From Cryobacterium sp. CG_9.6 (GTDB lineage: Bacteria > Actinomycetota > Actinomycetes > Actinomycetales > Microbacteriaceae), in the NCBI RefSeq assembly GCF_029893365.1, contig NZ_JARXUZ010000001.1, positions 434,001 to 498,000 on the forward strand: 64,000 bases of DNA, given 5' to 3'. The translations under genes and the position numbers were made by a program. How positions within the stretch are numbered: the first letter of the stretch is position 1; every line of letters begins with the position of its first letter. A model generated the notes under the pieces. That model was not told the DNA's origin, did no database searches, and worked only from the letters and a program-made list of their open reading frames with translations. Positions 17,472 to 26,056 of this stretch are shown piece by piece.

Positions 17472-17999
17472 GTGAGTACAATTCGAGTCGCCACCACAGC
17501 GGATGCCCCGGCGCTGGCCGAGCTGGCCGCCGCAACGTTCCCCCTGGCCTGTCCGCCGGCCACCACAGCGACGGCTATCGCGGAGTTTCTGCGCGATGTG
17601 CTCGCGGAGGATAACTTTCGCACCTATCTTGCGGACGCCAACCGACTCACCCTGGTGGCGGAATTTGACGGGCAGCTCCTCGGCTATACCGTGCTGGTGT
17701 TCGGCGACCCCACCGATGCTGCCGTGCAGTCCGCGGTGAGCATCCATCCCACCGCCGAGGTGAGCAAATGCTACGTGCGCGCCGGCAGCCACGGTGGCGG
17801 CCTCGCGTCCTCCCTGATGGCGGCCACCCTGCACGCCGCCCGGGACCGCGGCGCGAGCGGAGCCTGGCTGGGTGTGAACGAGTTGAACGCGCGCGCCATC
17901 CGCTTCTATGAGAAGCAGGGTTTTGCCCAGGTGGGTCGCAAAACGTTCGCGCTGGGCGGCGTGCTGGAGAACGACTTCGTGCTGGAGCGGGCGCTCTAG
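17472..17999 (+). CDS. GNAT-family N-acetyltransferase
   Basis: This 175-residue single-domain acetyltransferase has the GNAT fold: an N-terminal strand IRVATTADAPALAELAAATFP, the acetyl-CoA site around SKCYVRAGSHGGGLASSLMAATLHAARDRGA, and the C-terminal LGVNELNARAIRFYEKQGFAQVGRKTFALGG typical of the family. The acceptor is unknown, and RimI-like protein acetylation or detoxification are equally possible. The start is GTG 17472. The stop overlaps the stop of the convergent photolyase gene by two bases. Confidence 0.85.
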   Translation: MSTIRVATTADAPALAELAAATFPLACPPATTATAIAEFLRDVLAEDNFRTYLADANRLTLVAEFDGQLLGYTVLVFGDPTDAAVQSAVSIHPTAEVSKCYVRAGSHGGGLASSLMAATLHAARDRGASGAWLGVNELNARAIRFYEKQGFAQVGRKTFALGGVLENDFVLERAL

Positions 18000-19417
18000 C
18001 CCGTCACCGTGGGGCTGGCCGAGCCCACCGGGGCGCGTGCGCCCTTCACGTATTCGTAGGCGGCGAGGGCCGCGCGGCGGGTTTCGCCGAGGTCCACGAT
18101 GGGCTCGGGGTAGGCATCCGTTCCCCATTCGGCAATATTGGCGCGAACGTAGGCCTCTTTCGGATCGAATTTGGCGAACTGCAGTTGCGGGTTGAAGACC
18201 CGAAAGTAGGGGGAGGCGTCGGCTCCCGAACCGGCCACCCACTGCCAGCTGGCCGGGTTGCTCGCCGGGTCGGCGTCCACGAGGGTGTCCCAGAACCAGC
18301 GCTCACCCTCGCGCCAGTCGATGAGCAGGTTCTTGGTGAGGAACGATGCCGTCACCATGCGCACCCGGTTGTGCATCGTGCCGGTGCGCCAGAGCTCGCG
18401 CATACCGGCGTCAACGAGGGGAAAACCGGTGCGTCCCTTCTGCCAGGCCTCGAGTGCCACCGTATCCAGCGGCTGCCACGGGAAGGCATTGAAGTCGGTC
18501 TTCCAGTTCTCCGTGGCGAGCTGCGGCGCGTGAAAGAGCACGTGGTAGCTGAATTCGCGCCAACCGATCTCGGTGAGAAATCGGGTGGCGCCGGGGCTCG
18601 TGACGCCGGCCGTGGCTTCGCGGGTGGCGTGCCACACTTGGTACGGGCTGATCTCGCCCCAGCGCAGGTGCGGGGACAGGCGTGAGGTGACCTTTTCGGC
18701 CGGCAGGTCACGCTGCTCGGCATAGGTGCCGAGGCTCTCGGTCAGAAAATCGTGCAGGCGAGCGTGCGCGTGCGCTTCACCGGGCTGCCACGCGGCGCGG
18801 AGGCCATCAGCCCAGTCGTGTGAGCGGGGTTCGAGCTGCCAGTCGGCGAGGGTATCGGTGGGCAGGTCGCCGGACCATGCGTCGAGGGAGGAGGGCGCGG
18901 GGAACGGGTTACGCGGAAGCGCAGCGGCATTGCAGGCCCGCCAGAACGGGGTGAAGACCGAGTACGGGTTTCCCTGACCGGTGCTGATGGTCCAGGGCTC
19001 GAAAAGGAGCGTGCCGGCGAAGCTGTGCGCGTCGCGGCCGGCATCGCGCAGGGCGGTCTTGATGGCTGCGTCAACCGTGCGCTCAGCCAGACCGTAGCGA
19101 CGGTTCCAGTACACGGCCGCGGCGTTTGTGCTCGCCGCCAGGTCGGTGATGATCTCCTCGGCCGGACCGCGTCGCAGAATGAGCGGCACACCGAGTGCCT
19201 CGAGGGACGCGGTGAGGGAGAGCAGACTGCTGTTCAGCCACCAGCGTGAGGCGCGGCCGATCGGGCGGATGTCGGGTGATTGCTCGTCGAGCACATACAC
19301 GGCGATAACCGGTGCCCCGCGGGTGACGGCGTGATGCAGTGCCGGGTGGTCGGCGAGGCGCAGGTCGTCGCGAAACCACACGATCGATGGGCCGGTATCG
19401 CGGTCTGCTTCCAACAT
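17996..19417 (-). CDS. phr: Deoxyribodipyrimidine photolyase
   Basis: Photolyase repairs cyclobutane pyrimidine dimers using light, FADH- and an antenna chromophore. The 473 residues have the N-terminal antenna domain (SIVWFRDDLRLADHPALHHAV), and a C-terminal FAD domain with TGFPLVDAGMRELWRTGTMHNRVRMVTASFLTKNLLIDWREGERWFWDTLVDAD and a PASNPASWQWVAGSGADASPYFRVFNP block. I choose the start MLEADRDTG (19417), directly after an AAGGAG site, rather than the in-frame start 12 codons upstream. The gene is monocistronic or cotranscribed with the YqaJ-like gene 84 bases upstream. Confidence 0.94.
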   Translation of the reverse strand: MLEADRDTGPSIVWFRDDLRLADHPALHHAVTRGAPVIAVYVLDEQSPDIRPIGRASRWWLNSSLLSLTASLEALGVPLILRRGPAEEIITDLAASTNAAAVYWNRRYGLAERTVDAAIKTALRDAGRDAHSFAGTLLFEPWTISTGQGNPYSVFTPFWRACNAAALPRNPFPAPSSLDAWSGDLPTDTLADWQLEPRSHDWADGLRAAWQPGEAHAHARLHDFLTESLGTYAEQRDLPAEKVTSRLSPHLRWGEISPYQVWHATREATAGVTSPGATRFLTEIGWREFSYHVLFHAPQLATENWKTDFNAFPWQPLDTVALEAWQKGRTGFPLVDAGMRELWRTGTMHNRVRMVTASFLTKNLLIDWREGERWFWDTLVDADPASNPASWQWVAGSGADASPYFRVFNPQLQFAKFDPKEAYVRANIAEWGTDAYPEPIVDLGETRRAALAAYEYVKGARAPVGSASPTVTG

Positions 19418-19501
19418 GCGTCTCCTTGTGGTGTGGATTCCATTGTGACGCATGCCCCTGACAGACCCCCACGTGAAAGTGAGGCGGCGGTACGCGGCGT
19501 G

Positions 19502-20158
19502 TTACGGGGCGGTGCGGGCCTGACGATCGAGATACTCCTGCTCGAGGAGGTGGATCAGGTTGTTCGCAAAGCCGATGAGAATGGCGATCTGGTCTTCGTC
19601 CCGCTCGATCCAGCGAAATTCGGGAACCGCATTCACCGGCACGAAATCGAGGTGCTGCTCCCACACCAGCAGGGTGCGGTCGGCGCCCAGCACATACTGC
19701 TGCCACCACACCTGTCGCAGATAGGACCGCGGAATGCTGCGCCACGGTTTGCTGGTGGTCTTGATCTCGGCCAGTTCGAGCACGCCGTTCTCACAGCGAC
19801 CCACACCGTCGGGCGTGGCCAGATGTCGCGGCTGGTCGGCCGCGTGAAAGAGGTTGCTGCTCGGCTCAATGCCGTAGTTCTCAAGCACCCACGCTGCAAT
19901 TTCGGGTTCTCTGGCCCGACCGTGGTCGGTGTAGGTGTTTCCCGAGAAGCTGCTGCCGTTGAGCTTGTCGAACACCGCGGTCTGCAGGGATTTGGGGGTG
20001 GCGAGCTTGGCGACATCCGTTGCCGTAATGCCGCGTGCACGCGCACGCAGCCAGGCGACGCGATCATCGGAATTGGCGACGATGCGCCGGTTGTGCGGCA
20101 GTGGCGCGGGAGTGACGGACTTCGCCGGCTCAAACACGGAGAGCAGGGAATTTGGCAC
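19502..20158 (-). CDS. YqaJ-type (lambda-exonuclease-like) nuclease
   Basis: The 218-residue protein carries the PD-(D/E)XK signature of the YqaJ viral recombinase family: ARARGITATDVAKLATP, GRAREPEIAAWVLENYG, the catalytic Asp in HLATPDG, the ELAEIKTT motif with Glu and Lys, and VWWQQYVLGADRTLLVWEQH. Such enzymes digest double-stranded DNA and feed single-strand annealing recombination in phages, but stand-alone chromosomal copies are common in actinobacteria. I use the GTG start at 20158 (VPNSLLSVFEP) because a GGAG precedes it. The longer reading translates part of the palindrome at 20222. No phage genes are near, and the role in the host is unknown. Confidence 0.78.
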   Translation of the reverse strand: MPNSLLSVFEPAKSVTPAPLPHNRRIVANSDDRVAWLRARARGITATDVAKLATPKSLQTAVFDKLNGSSFSGNTYTDHGRAREPEIAAWVLENYGIEPSSNLFHAADQPRHLATPDGVGRCENGVLELAEIKTTSKPWRSIPRSYLRQVWWQQYVLGADRTLLVWEQHLDFVPVNAVPEFRWIERDEDQIAILIGFANNLIHLLEQEYLDRQARTAP

Positions 20159-20221
20159 TCTCCAACTATGCCACTCCGACCCGCACCGACGGTGACGACC
20201 CGCGATGGGACAGGCGGCAAA

Positions 20222-20269
20222 CGGCGCCAATCGCACCTTCTCTGCGCCGGGAGGGTGCGATTGGCGCCG
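20222..20269. repeat. Solitary AATCGCACC-type palindromic repeat
   Basis: CGGCGCCAATCGCACC (20222-20237) is followed after 16 bases by its exact reverse complement (20254-20269). The core AATCGCACC and the GGAGGGTGCGA arm are those of the nine-unit array at 51041-51815. It lies between the divergently transcribed nuclease and response-regulator genes, 82 bases before the latter. Confidence 0.85.
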
Positions 20270-20351
20270 ATCACGAAGAGCGGGGGCAGGGCGTGCTCAC
20301 AGGTGACTTGGGCGTTTCGCAGGGCTGGTTCATAGGAAACTCTGGATACTT

Positions 20352-21101
20352 GTGAGCATGAACACACGCAGTCCCGCCACGCATGGCCCGCGCCTGCACA
20401 AGGCCGACGGGAGCGCTATTCGCGTGCTCGTTGTTGATGACGAGCCCACCCTGCGGGACCTGCTCTCGATGGCGCTGCGTTACGAGGGCTGGGAGGTTCG
20501 CACCGCCGGCGAGGGTCGGCAGGCTCTCACGATGGCCCGGGAGTTTCGTCCGGATGCCATCGTGCTCGACATCATGCTTCCCGATATCGATGGCCTGCAG
20601 GTGCTGCAACGGCTGCGCGCCGATGGATATGAGTCTCCCGTGCTCTTTCTTACCGCCAAGGATTCCCTCGACGACCGCATCGCCGGGCTCACGGCGGGCG
20701 GTGATGACTACGTCACGAAGCCATTCAGCCTCGAGGAAGTCGTGGCCCGACTGCGCGGACTCATCCGTCGATCCACTCTTGCGGTTGCCGATTCAAACGA
20801 CCCGCGCATCACCGTGGGTGACCTCATGCTCGACGAGGACAGCTACGAGGTCTTTCGCGGCGGAGATTCCATTGAGCTCACGGCCACCGAATTCGAGTTG
20901 CTGCGGTTCCTTATGCGCAATCCGCGTCGCGTGCTGAGCAAGGCCCAGATTCTCGATCGGGTGTGGAGCTACGATTTCGGGGGCAAGTCATCCGTGGTCG
21001 AGATTTACATCTCCTACCTGCGCAAAAAGATCGACGCCGGTCGCGACCCCATGATTCACACGGTGCGTGGCGCCGGCTACATGCTGAAGATCGCGGAATG
21101 A
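20352..21101 (+). CDS. OmpR/PhoB-family response regulator
   Basis: This cytoplasmic two-component regulator has a receiver domain (about 22-135) with the acidic pair D29-D30, the phosphoacceptor D73 (VLDIMLPD), Thr in FLTAKD and Lys in YVTKPFS. A winged-helix DNA-binding domain follows (about 150-249, ELTATEFELLRFLMRNPRRVLSKAQILDRVW... VVEIYISYLRKKID). It resembles the MprA/TcrA group. The GTG at 20352 or the ATG at 20358 may start it. Its stop overlaps the start of the sensor kinase gene, so they form one operon and a cognate pair. Confidence 0.92.
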   Translation: MSMNTRSPATHGPRLHKADGSAIRVLVVDDEPTLRDLLSMALRYEGWEVRTAGEGRQALTMAREFRPDAIVLDIMLPDIDGLQVLQRLRADGYESPVLFLTAKDSLDDRIAGLTAGGDDYVTKPFSLEEVVARLRGLIRRSTLAVADSNDPRITVGDLMLDEDSYEVFRGGDSIELTATEFELLRFLMRNPRRVLSKAQILDRVWSYDFGGKSSVVEIYISYLRKKIDAGRDPMIHTVRGAGYMLKIAE

Positions 21102-22732
21102 CCGGCTCGCCCCCAGACAGCCCGGTTCCTGGCCCGCCTGGTGATCAGCCCGAGGGAGGGACTGAGCCCGCGGCAGGGCCGACGCGTGCGGCCGGGACTG
21201 AGCCCGCGGCATCCGCTTTCGGGAATGTAGAGGCACTCGCGGGTGCGGCGCGACGGAAGCGACCGCGCTGGACGCTGCGGCGGCGCCTCGTGCTCACCGT
21301 GGTGGGCCTGTTAGCACTGGTGAGCCTGTCGATTGGTGCGGTGAGCGTGGCGATTCTGCGCTCGTCGCTGCTTGATCGGCTCGACGTGCAGCTTGCCTCG
21401 GCTGCGGGGCGTTCCGGCGCCGTGCTTGGCGAAGGGGGCGTTGATCGTTCGCGCGGCTTCGTGGTGATCCCCACAGCGGATGCCATCCTCGGCGGCCCCG
21501 CACAGCCGCCCGGCCTGCTCGCCCTCGTCTTTGACGGGAGCACGATTACCACCGGGTACACCGACAGTGAGAGCGGTGCGATTCAGACGCTGGATGCGGA
21601 GCAGGTGCAGCTGCTCGCCGATCGCATTGAGCAATCGACACCGGTGACGGTCAACCTGGGGGGAACGCTGGGGGCGTACCGCGTGGTCGCCGAGACCAAT
21701 CGCAGCGGCACTCTCTATCTCGTGGGTCTGCCGCTGTCGGGCGTGGACGGAACCGCAGTGCAGCTGGCGGCCATCATTGCGGTCGTGTCTCTGGCCGGAA
21801 TTTTGCTCGTGGCGGCGCTCGCCGGCTGGATTGTGCGCCTCGCGCTGCGTCCGCTGGAACGGGTGACGGCCACGGCTACGCGGGTGGCAGCTCTGCCCCT
21901 CGATCGCGGAGAGGTGTCGCTTGTGGACCGCGTTCCCGCAGAGGACACCGATGAGCGTACCGAGGTGGGACAGGTGGGCCTGGCGCTCAACCGTATGCTC
22001 GACCATGTTGATGTGGCGCTCGAAACCCGCCAGGCGAGCGAGCGCAAGGTGCGCCAGTTCGTGTCGGATGCCAGCCACGAGCTTCGCACACCCCTCGCCT
22101 CGATTCGGGGTTACTCGGAGCTCACGCGGCGCAGCGGTCAGGAGCTCCCTCCCGATGCTCGGCATGCGATTGGTCGCATCGAGGCGGAATCAATTCGGAT
22201 GACCGCTCTCGTGGAAGACCTGCTGCTACTCGCCCGACTCGATGAGGGCCGCGAACTTGAGGTGGCCCCCGTGGATCTCACCCGGCTGATCGTGGATGCG
22301 CTCAGCGATGCACACGCGGCCGGCCCGGACCACGTGTGGGACCTGGACCTGCCCGAGGAGCCGATTGAAGCTCTGGGCGACGAGGCTCGGGTGCAGCAGG
22401 TGCTGGTGAACCTGCTGGCCAATGCGCGCGTGCACACACCGGCTGGCACGACGGTGACGGTGGCGCTCGCCGCAGCGCAGGGCCGAGCCATCGTTACGGT
22501 TACCGACACGGGCCCTGGCATTCCGGAGGACCTGCAGTCCACCCTGTTTGAGCGATTTGCGCGCGGTGACACGTCGCGCTTTCGTGGTGCAGGGGCCAGC
22601 ACGGGTCTCGGGCTGGCGATCGTGGCCGCGGTGGTTGCTGCTCACCACGGAGAGGTTACTGTCGACAGCCGGCCTGGTCATACGGAGTTCCGCGTTGTCC
22701 TGCCGCTCGCGCCCGGCGCCGCCCGCGCCTGA
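21098..22732 (+). CDS. Sensor histidine kinase (HAMP-type)
   Basis: The 544-residue membrane kinase partners the upstream regulator. It has a Pro/Gly-rich cytoplasmic N-terminus, a first transmembrane helix at about 64-88, an extracellular sensor region of roughly 130 residues, and a second helix (AAIIAVVSLAGILLVAALAGWIV) with a HAMP linker (LRPLERVTATATRVAAL). The phosphoacceptor is H327 in SDASHELRTPLASIRGYSEL. The ATPase domain shows N (VNLLANARVHT), DTGPGIP, FERFARGD and a GLGLAIV box. The signal is not evident. The ATG overlaps the regulator stop. The gene ends at a repeat-filled convergent gap. Confidence 0.92.
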   Translation: MTGSPPDSPVPGPPGDQPEGGTEPAAGPTRAAGTEPAASAFGNVEALAGAARRKRPRWTLRRRLVLTVVGLLALVSLSIGAVSVAILRSSLLDRLDVQLASAAGRSGAVLGEGGVDRSRGFVVIPTADAILGGPAQPPGLLALVFDGSTITTGYTDSESGAIQTLDAEQVQLLADRIEQSTPVTVNLGGTLGAYRVVAETNRSGTLYLVGLPLSGVDGTAVQLAAIIAVVSLAGILLVAALAGWIVRLALRPLERVTATATRVAALPLDRGEVSLVDRVPAEDTDERTEVGQVGLALNRMLDHVDVALETRQASERKVRQFVSDASHELRTPLASIRGYSELTRRSGQELPPDARHAIGRIEAESIRMTALVEDLLLLARLDEGRELEVAPVDLTRLIVDALSDAHAAGPDHVWDLDLPEEPIEALGDEARVQQVLVNLLANARVHTPAGTTVTVALAAAQGRAIVTVTDTGPGIPEDLQSTLFERFARGDTSRFRGAGASTGLGLAIVAAVVAAHHGEVTVDSRPGHTEFRVVLPLAPGAARA

Positions 22733-22734
22733 CT

Positions 22735-22780
22735 GGTGCCAATCGCACCTTGCGGGGCCGGTGGCAGGTGCGAATGGCGC
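22735..22780. repeat. Solitary AATCGCACC-type palindromic repeat
   Basis: GGTGCCAATCGCACCT is followed after 15 bases by AGGTGCGAATGGCGC, an almost perfect inverted repeat starting two bases after the kinase stop codon. The core matches the unit at 20222 and those of 51041-51815. Its position right at a gene end would suit a 3' mRNA structure, although no U-run follows. Confidence 0.8.
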
Positions 22781-22814
22781 TAGTGTTCGCGGAACGTGGG
22801 TTGTTCGTGTCGGT

Positions 22815-23105
22815 GAGGCGGCGCATCCGCTGGCTGGATCGCTTCGCGGCACCTGTTTTGTCACGCGGCACTGGTTTAGACGAGTGCCGCATGTCAAAAC
22901 GAGTGCCGCGCGAGGGGTTTCCGGTGCGGAGCGGCCGCAGGGGTGCGGTCTGGCAGGGGCTGCGGCGTGCCCGCGTGGAGGGAGTGTGCGGGGCGTGGCC
23001 GACGCATCCGCTGGCTAAATCGCCCCGCGGCACGCGTTTTGTCGCGCGGCACTCGTTCAGACGAGTGCCACGTGGCCAGATGAGTGCCGCGCGTGAAACG
23101 GGCGG
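22815..23105. repeat. GAGTGCC-family modular repeat, two units
   Basis: This covers most of the 435-base gap between two convergent genes. Two units start with CGCATCCGCTGGCT (22822 and 23003, 181 bases apart). Each continues with GCGGCAC-TGTTTTGTC-GCGGCACT and then the palindrome around GGCACTCGTT-AGACGAGTGCC, with further ACGAGTGCCGC copies behind. Apparent reading frames here are in low-complexity Arg/Ala-rich shadow frames, and no gene or ribosome binding site is convincing. Confidence 0.85.
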
Positions 23106-23167
23106 GCTGAGACCCGGTCGGCTGGCTGCTCGTTGGGGAGAAATGACTCAGGCGACCCGATACCAGT

Positions 23168-24424
23168 TCAGTCGCGCGCCAGATTCAGCAGCGTGTCGAG
23201 TAGAACATTGGCGCCGTTCTCGACGTCCGACCACGCCGTTTTCTCTTCGGGGCAGTGGCTGCGTCCGTCAATGCTCGGCACGAAGATCATGCCTGTCGGT
23301 GCCAGCTGAGCCATGTTCTGTGAGTCATGCCCTGCGCCCGAGGGCAGCGCGCTGTGAGACAGGCCACGGGCCGTCGCTGCTGCGGCGATCACAGTTTGGA
23401 TACCGTTGTCCAGAAGTACCGGTGGAATAGTGGTTTCAAAGTCGAACTCCGCCTGAACTCCATAACGCAGCGCGATGTCTTGGGCGGCAGCCACGATGCC
23501 CGCCTCCAGGGCGCTCACGAGGTGGGTCTCAGCCTCCCGAAAGTCGACCGTTACCCGCGCTGCGCCTGGAACGACGTTGGCGCTTCCGGGCTCAACCGTG
23601 ACGATGCCCGACGTCACGACAGCATTAGCGCTGACGTTGGCGGCGACCTCCGGAAGCGCTACCAGGAGTGCGCCAGCGGCGGTCAGCGCATTCTGACGCC
23701 GGTCCATCGGGGTGGTTCCGGCGTGGTCCGCCCTACCCAGAAACGAGACCACGCCGCCGCCGAGTGCCACTATGCCCGTCACCACACCGATGTCGTGCCC
23801 GAGCTGCTCCAGGAAGGGGCCCTGCTCAATGTGGAGCTCGACGGTCGCGTGTAGCATCGCCGGATTCAGCTTCGTGTTCGCCGCGGCATCGAGGTCGCCA
23901 CCGGCCGCTGAAAACGTGTCGACGAAACGGTCGCCATCCCGGCCGGTTAGTGCCTCAAGCTCGGCGCGTGAGAACCCCCGTGCCAGAGCACTAGACCCGA
24001 ACAGGTGCGCGTAGTTCCCTTCCTCGTCCGTAAACATGATGGCCCGCACCGGGCGGTCCAGGGTGGGGCGCTCTTCCTGGATGCGGCGCAGGCACTCCAA
24101 AGCGGCAAGCACGCCGAGGGAACCGTCGAAGTCACCACCGTTTGGGACGGTGTCGATGTGTGACCCTGACCAGACTGCGGGGCGGCCTGCCGTCTCGGCG
24201 TCGTAATCGGGTGACATGACGAAGTTGCCTATTCCGTCAGTATGTACCCTCAGCCCTGCTTCGGCGCAGCGCCGCAGTAACCATGCCCTAGCCTCACTAT
24301 CTGCTGCCGAAAAGGAGGTTCTGTCGAGGCCCCCGCCCGGCCCGCGTCCAATCTGTGCGAGGGTCTCCAGATCGGCAATGAGGCGGGGACCGTTCACCGA
24401 GAGGCGGGCCGATGCGCCGGTCAT
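23168..24424 (-). CDS. M20-family Zn-dependent amidohydrolase, allantoate / N-carbamoyl-amino-acid hydrolase type
   Basis: The 418-residue enzyme belongs to the HyuC/AllC branch, which hydrolyses N-carbamoyl-L-amino acids, ureidoglycine or allantoate. Metal ligands are visible in SGSHIDTVPNGGDFDGSLGV (His, Asp), MFTDEEGN (Glu-Glu), the VELHIEQGP histidine, and the C-terminal DGRSHCPEE. The dimerisation lid begins near VVSFLGRADHAGTTPM. The start chosen is ATG 24424, overlapping the stop of the second amidohydrolase (ATGA), so the two are coupled. The region upstream codes for a damaged membrane protein and DUF5058-like gene that probably supplied substrate. The exact substrate is uncertain. 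Confidence 0.85.
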   Translation of the reverse strand: MTGASARLSVNGPRLIADLETLAQIGRGPGGGLDRTSFSAADSEARAWLLRRCAEAGLRVHTDGIGNFVMSPDYDAETAGRPAVWSGSHIDTVPNGGDFDGSLGVLAALECLRRIQEERPTLDRPVRAIMFTDEEGNYAHLFGSSALARGFSRAELEALTGRDGDRFVDTFSAAGGDLDAAANTKLNPAMLHATVELHIEQGPFLEQLGHDIGVVTGIVALGGGVVSFLGRADHAGTTPMDRRQNALTAAGALLVALPEVAANVSANAVVTSGIVTVEPGSANVVPGAARVTVDFREAETHLVSALEAGIVAAAQDIALRYGVQAEFDFETTIPPVLLDNGIQTVIAAAATARGLSHSALPSGAGHDSQNMAQLAPTGMIFVPSIDGRSHCPEEKTAWSDVENGANVLLDTLLNLARD

Positions 24425-25671
24425 GCGGTGCCGCCCAGGCTGCTGGCTGGCGCGCCAACCCTGGAGAGAATGGCAGTCAAGGCAGCCGTGAGTCCCGCAG
24501 CTAGAGCTGGTTCGGAGTCCGGTGCGAAGTGTGGGGAGTGATTTCCAGCGACTGTGTCTGACGCGTCGAGGGTATCGCGCGAGTACCCACCGAACATCCA
24601 ATACACCGACGGTACCCCGATGGCTTCGGCCAGCAGCCCGAAGTCTTCGCTGCCCATCACGGGCGGTACGTCAAGGACGGCGTTGGCACCAAGTGTGCCG
24701 CGGAGCTCCGTAATAAGCTGTGCGGTCGATGCAGGGTCGTTGTAACACCTCGGGAAGGTGGAGAGCACCTCGATTGTGGGTTCGGGTGCACCGGATGCCT
24801 GTGCCTCGGCTCCGATGATCCGACGCGCGGAGTCCAATACGCGGGTACGCACGTCGCTATCGAAGGTGCGGACATTTAACGTGAATTCGGCCGTAGCGGG
24901 GATGATGTTTTCTTTCAGACCGCCATGGAATGTTCCGACCGTCAGTACCGCTGCCTGCATAGGGTGTACCTCCCGCGATACAACGGTCTGCAGCCGCACC
25001 ACCATGTGCGCACCGAGCACGATCGGGTCGATGGACTGGTCAGGCTGGGACCCGTGGGCCTGGCGACCGTGCACGGTCACCTTCCAGGAGTCGGCCATTG
25101 CCATGGCTACTCCGCTGCTGATGTCGATGGTTCCGGCCAGGCCGGGCCAGACGTGCTGACCGTAGACGATCTCGGGGCGCGGGGCGCGGTCCCACAGGCC
25201 GTCTGTGAGCATCGCGATGGCTCCCGCCCCGGTTTCCTCTCCGGGCTGAAAAATGAAGACCACGGTTCCTGCCCGCGCAGAACGAGTGGTGGCCAGATGT
25301 TCGGCAGCGGTGAGGGCGACGGTCATATGCGTGTCGTGTCCGCAGCCGTGCATGGCAGGCACGTCAGTACCATTGGCCAGAGTGCCTCGGGCGACGCTCG
25401 CAAAGTCGAGCCCCGTTTCTTCTTCGATCGGGAGACCGTCGGTGTCTGCCCGGTAGGCCACGACCGGGCCCACGCCGTTACGAAGGACGCCAACGACCCC
25501 GGTCCCTCCGCAGGCGAATGTTTCCAGACCAAGCTCGTCGAGCCGTCGTGTCAGAAAGGCGGAGGTTTCAGTTTCTTGCATGGACAGCTCCGGGTGGGCG
25601 TGTAAGTAACGGTACAGCTCTTGCATTGCGAGGGTGGTTGTGGCGTCGGTAGGGGGCAAAGTAACAGTCAT
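24421..25671 (-). CDS. M20-family amidohydrolase (N-acyl amino acid / IAA-conjugate hydrolase type)
   Basis: This 416-residue dinuclear metallohydrolase of the M20D group cleaves acyl or aminoacyl groups from amino acids. Ligands: MHGCGHDTHM (Cys, His, Asp-neighbour), FQPGEETGAGA (Glu-Glu), VYGQHVWPGL (His) and the C-terminal NHSPHFAPD (His). PVMGSEDFGLL is also typical. It starts four bases into the end of the broken membrane gene (stop 25668), so the operon order is DUF5058-like, broken membrane protein, this enzyme, then the HyuC-type enzyme. Peptide-like substrates such as N-acetylated amino acids are plausible. Confidence 0.87.
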   Translation of the reverse strand: MTVTLPPTDATTTLAMQELYRYLHAHPELSMQETETSAFLTRRLDELGLETFACGGTGVVGVLRNGVGPVVAYRADTDGLPIEEETGLDFASVARGTLANGTDVPAMHGCGHDTHMTVALTAAEHLATTRSARAGTVVFIFQPGEETGAGAIAMLTDGLWDRAPRPEIVYGQHVWPGLAGTIDISSGVAMAMADSWKVTVHGRQAHGSQPDQSIDPIVLGAHMVVRLQTVVSREVHPMQAAVLTVGTFHGGLKENIIPATAEFTLNVRTFDSDVRTRVLDSARRIIGAEAQASGAPEPTIEVLSTFPRCYNDPASTAQLITELRGTLGANAVLDVPPVMGSEDFGLLAEAIGVPSVYWMFGGYSRDTLDASDTVAGNHSPHFAPDSEPALAAGLTAALTAILSRVGAPASSLGGTA

Positions 25672-26056
25672 GACATTTCTTTCTTAGAGTCAGAATTGGC
25701 CCTGCTGCGCAGAAACCAGGCCAGTACAGCGGTGGTGACAACAGTGATGCCGGTGGCGAGGTTTGCGATTGTGGGAACGGCGGGAACGAGAATGAAGAAG
25801 ACGAAGGCAGCCGTGCCGATGGCGATCAGAGTGACCCGGGGCTGCTTGAGCGACACGATCAGCTGCACAACCACCGCGCCGATGATGCTGGGGAAGATGT
25901 AGAGACGTGCCACGTCAGTGATCTCGGCCGGTACGATACTGACCAGCCACGAGCCGAGCAGACCAACGAACACCAGCATGAAGAAGACATGCACCATGGC
26001 AGCGCCGCAGATGGCCATCAGGGCCGAGAACTCACCGCGTTTGGTGCCAGCCTTAG

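Noticed and set aside
22815..23105. Reading frames on both strands within the GAGTGCC repeats
   Set aside because: They are Arg/Ala/Pro-rich, similar to each other only because the DNA is repeated, shift frame between units and lack ribosome binding sites.
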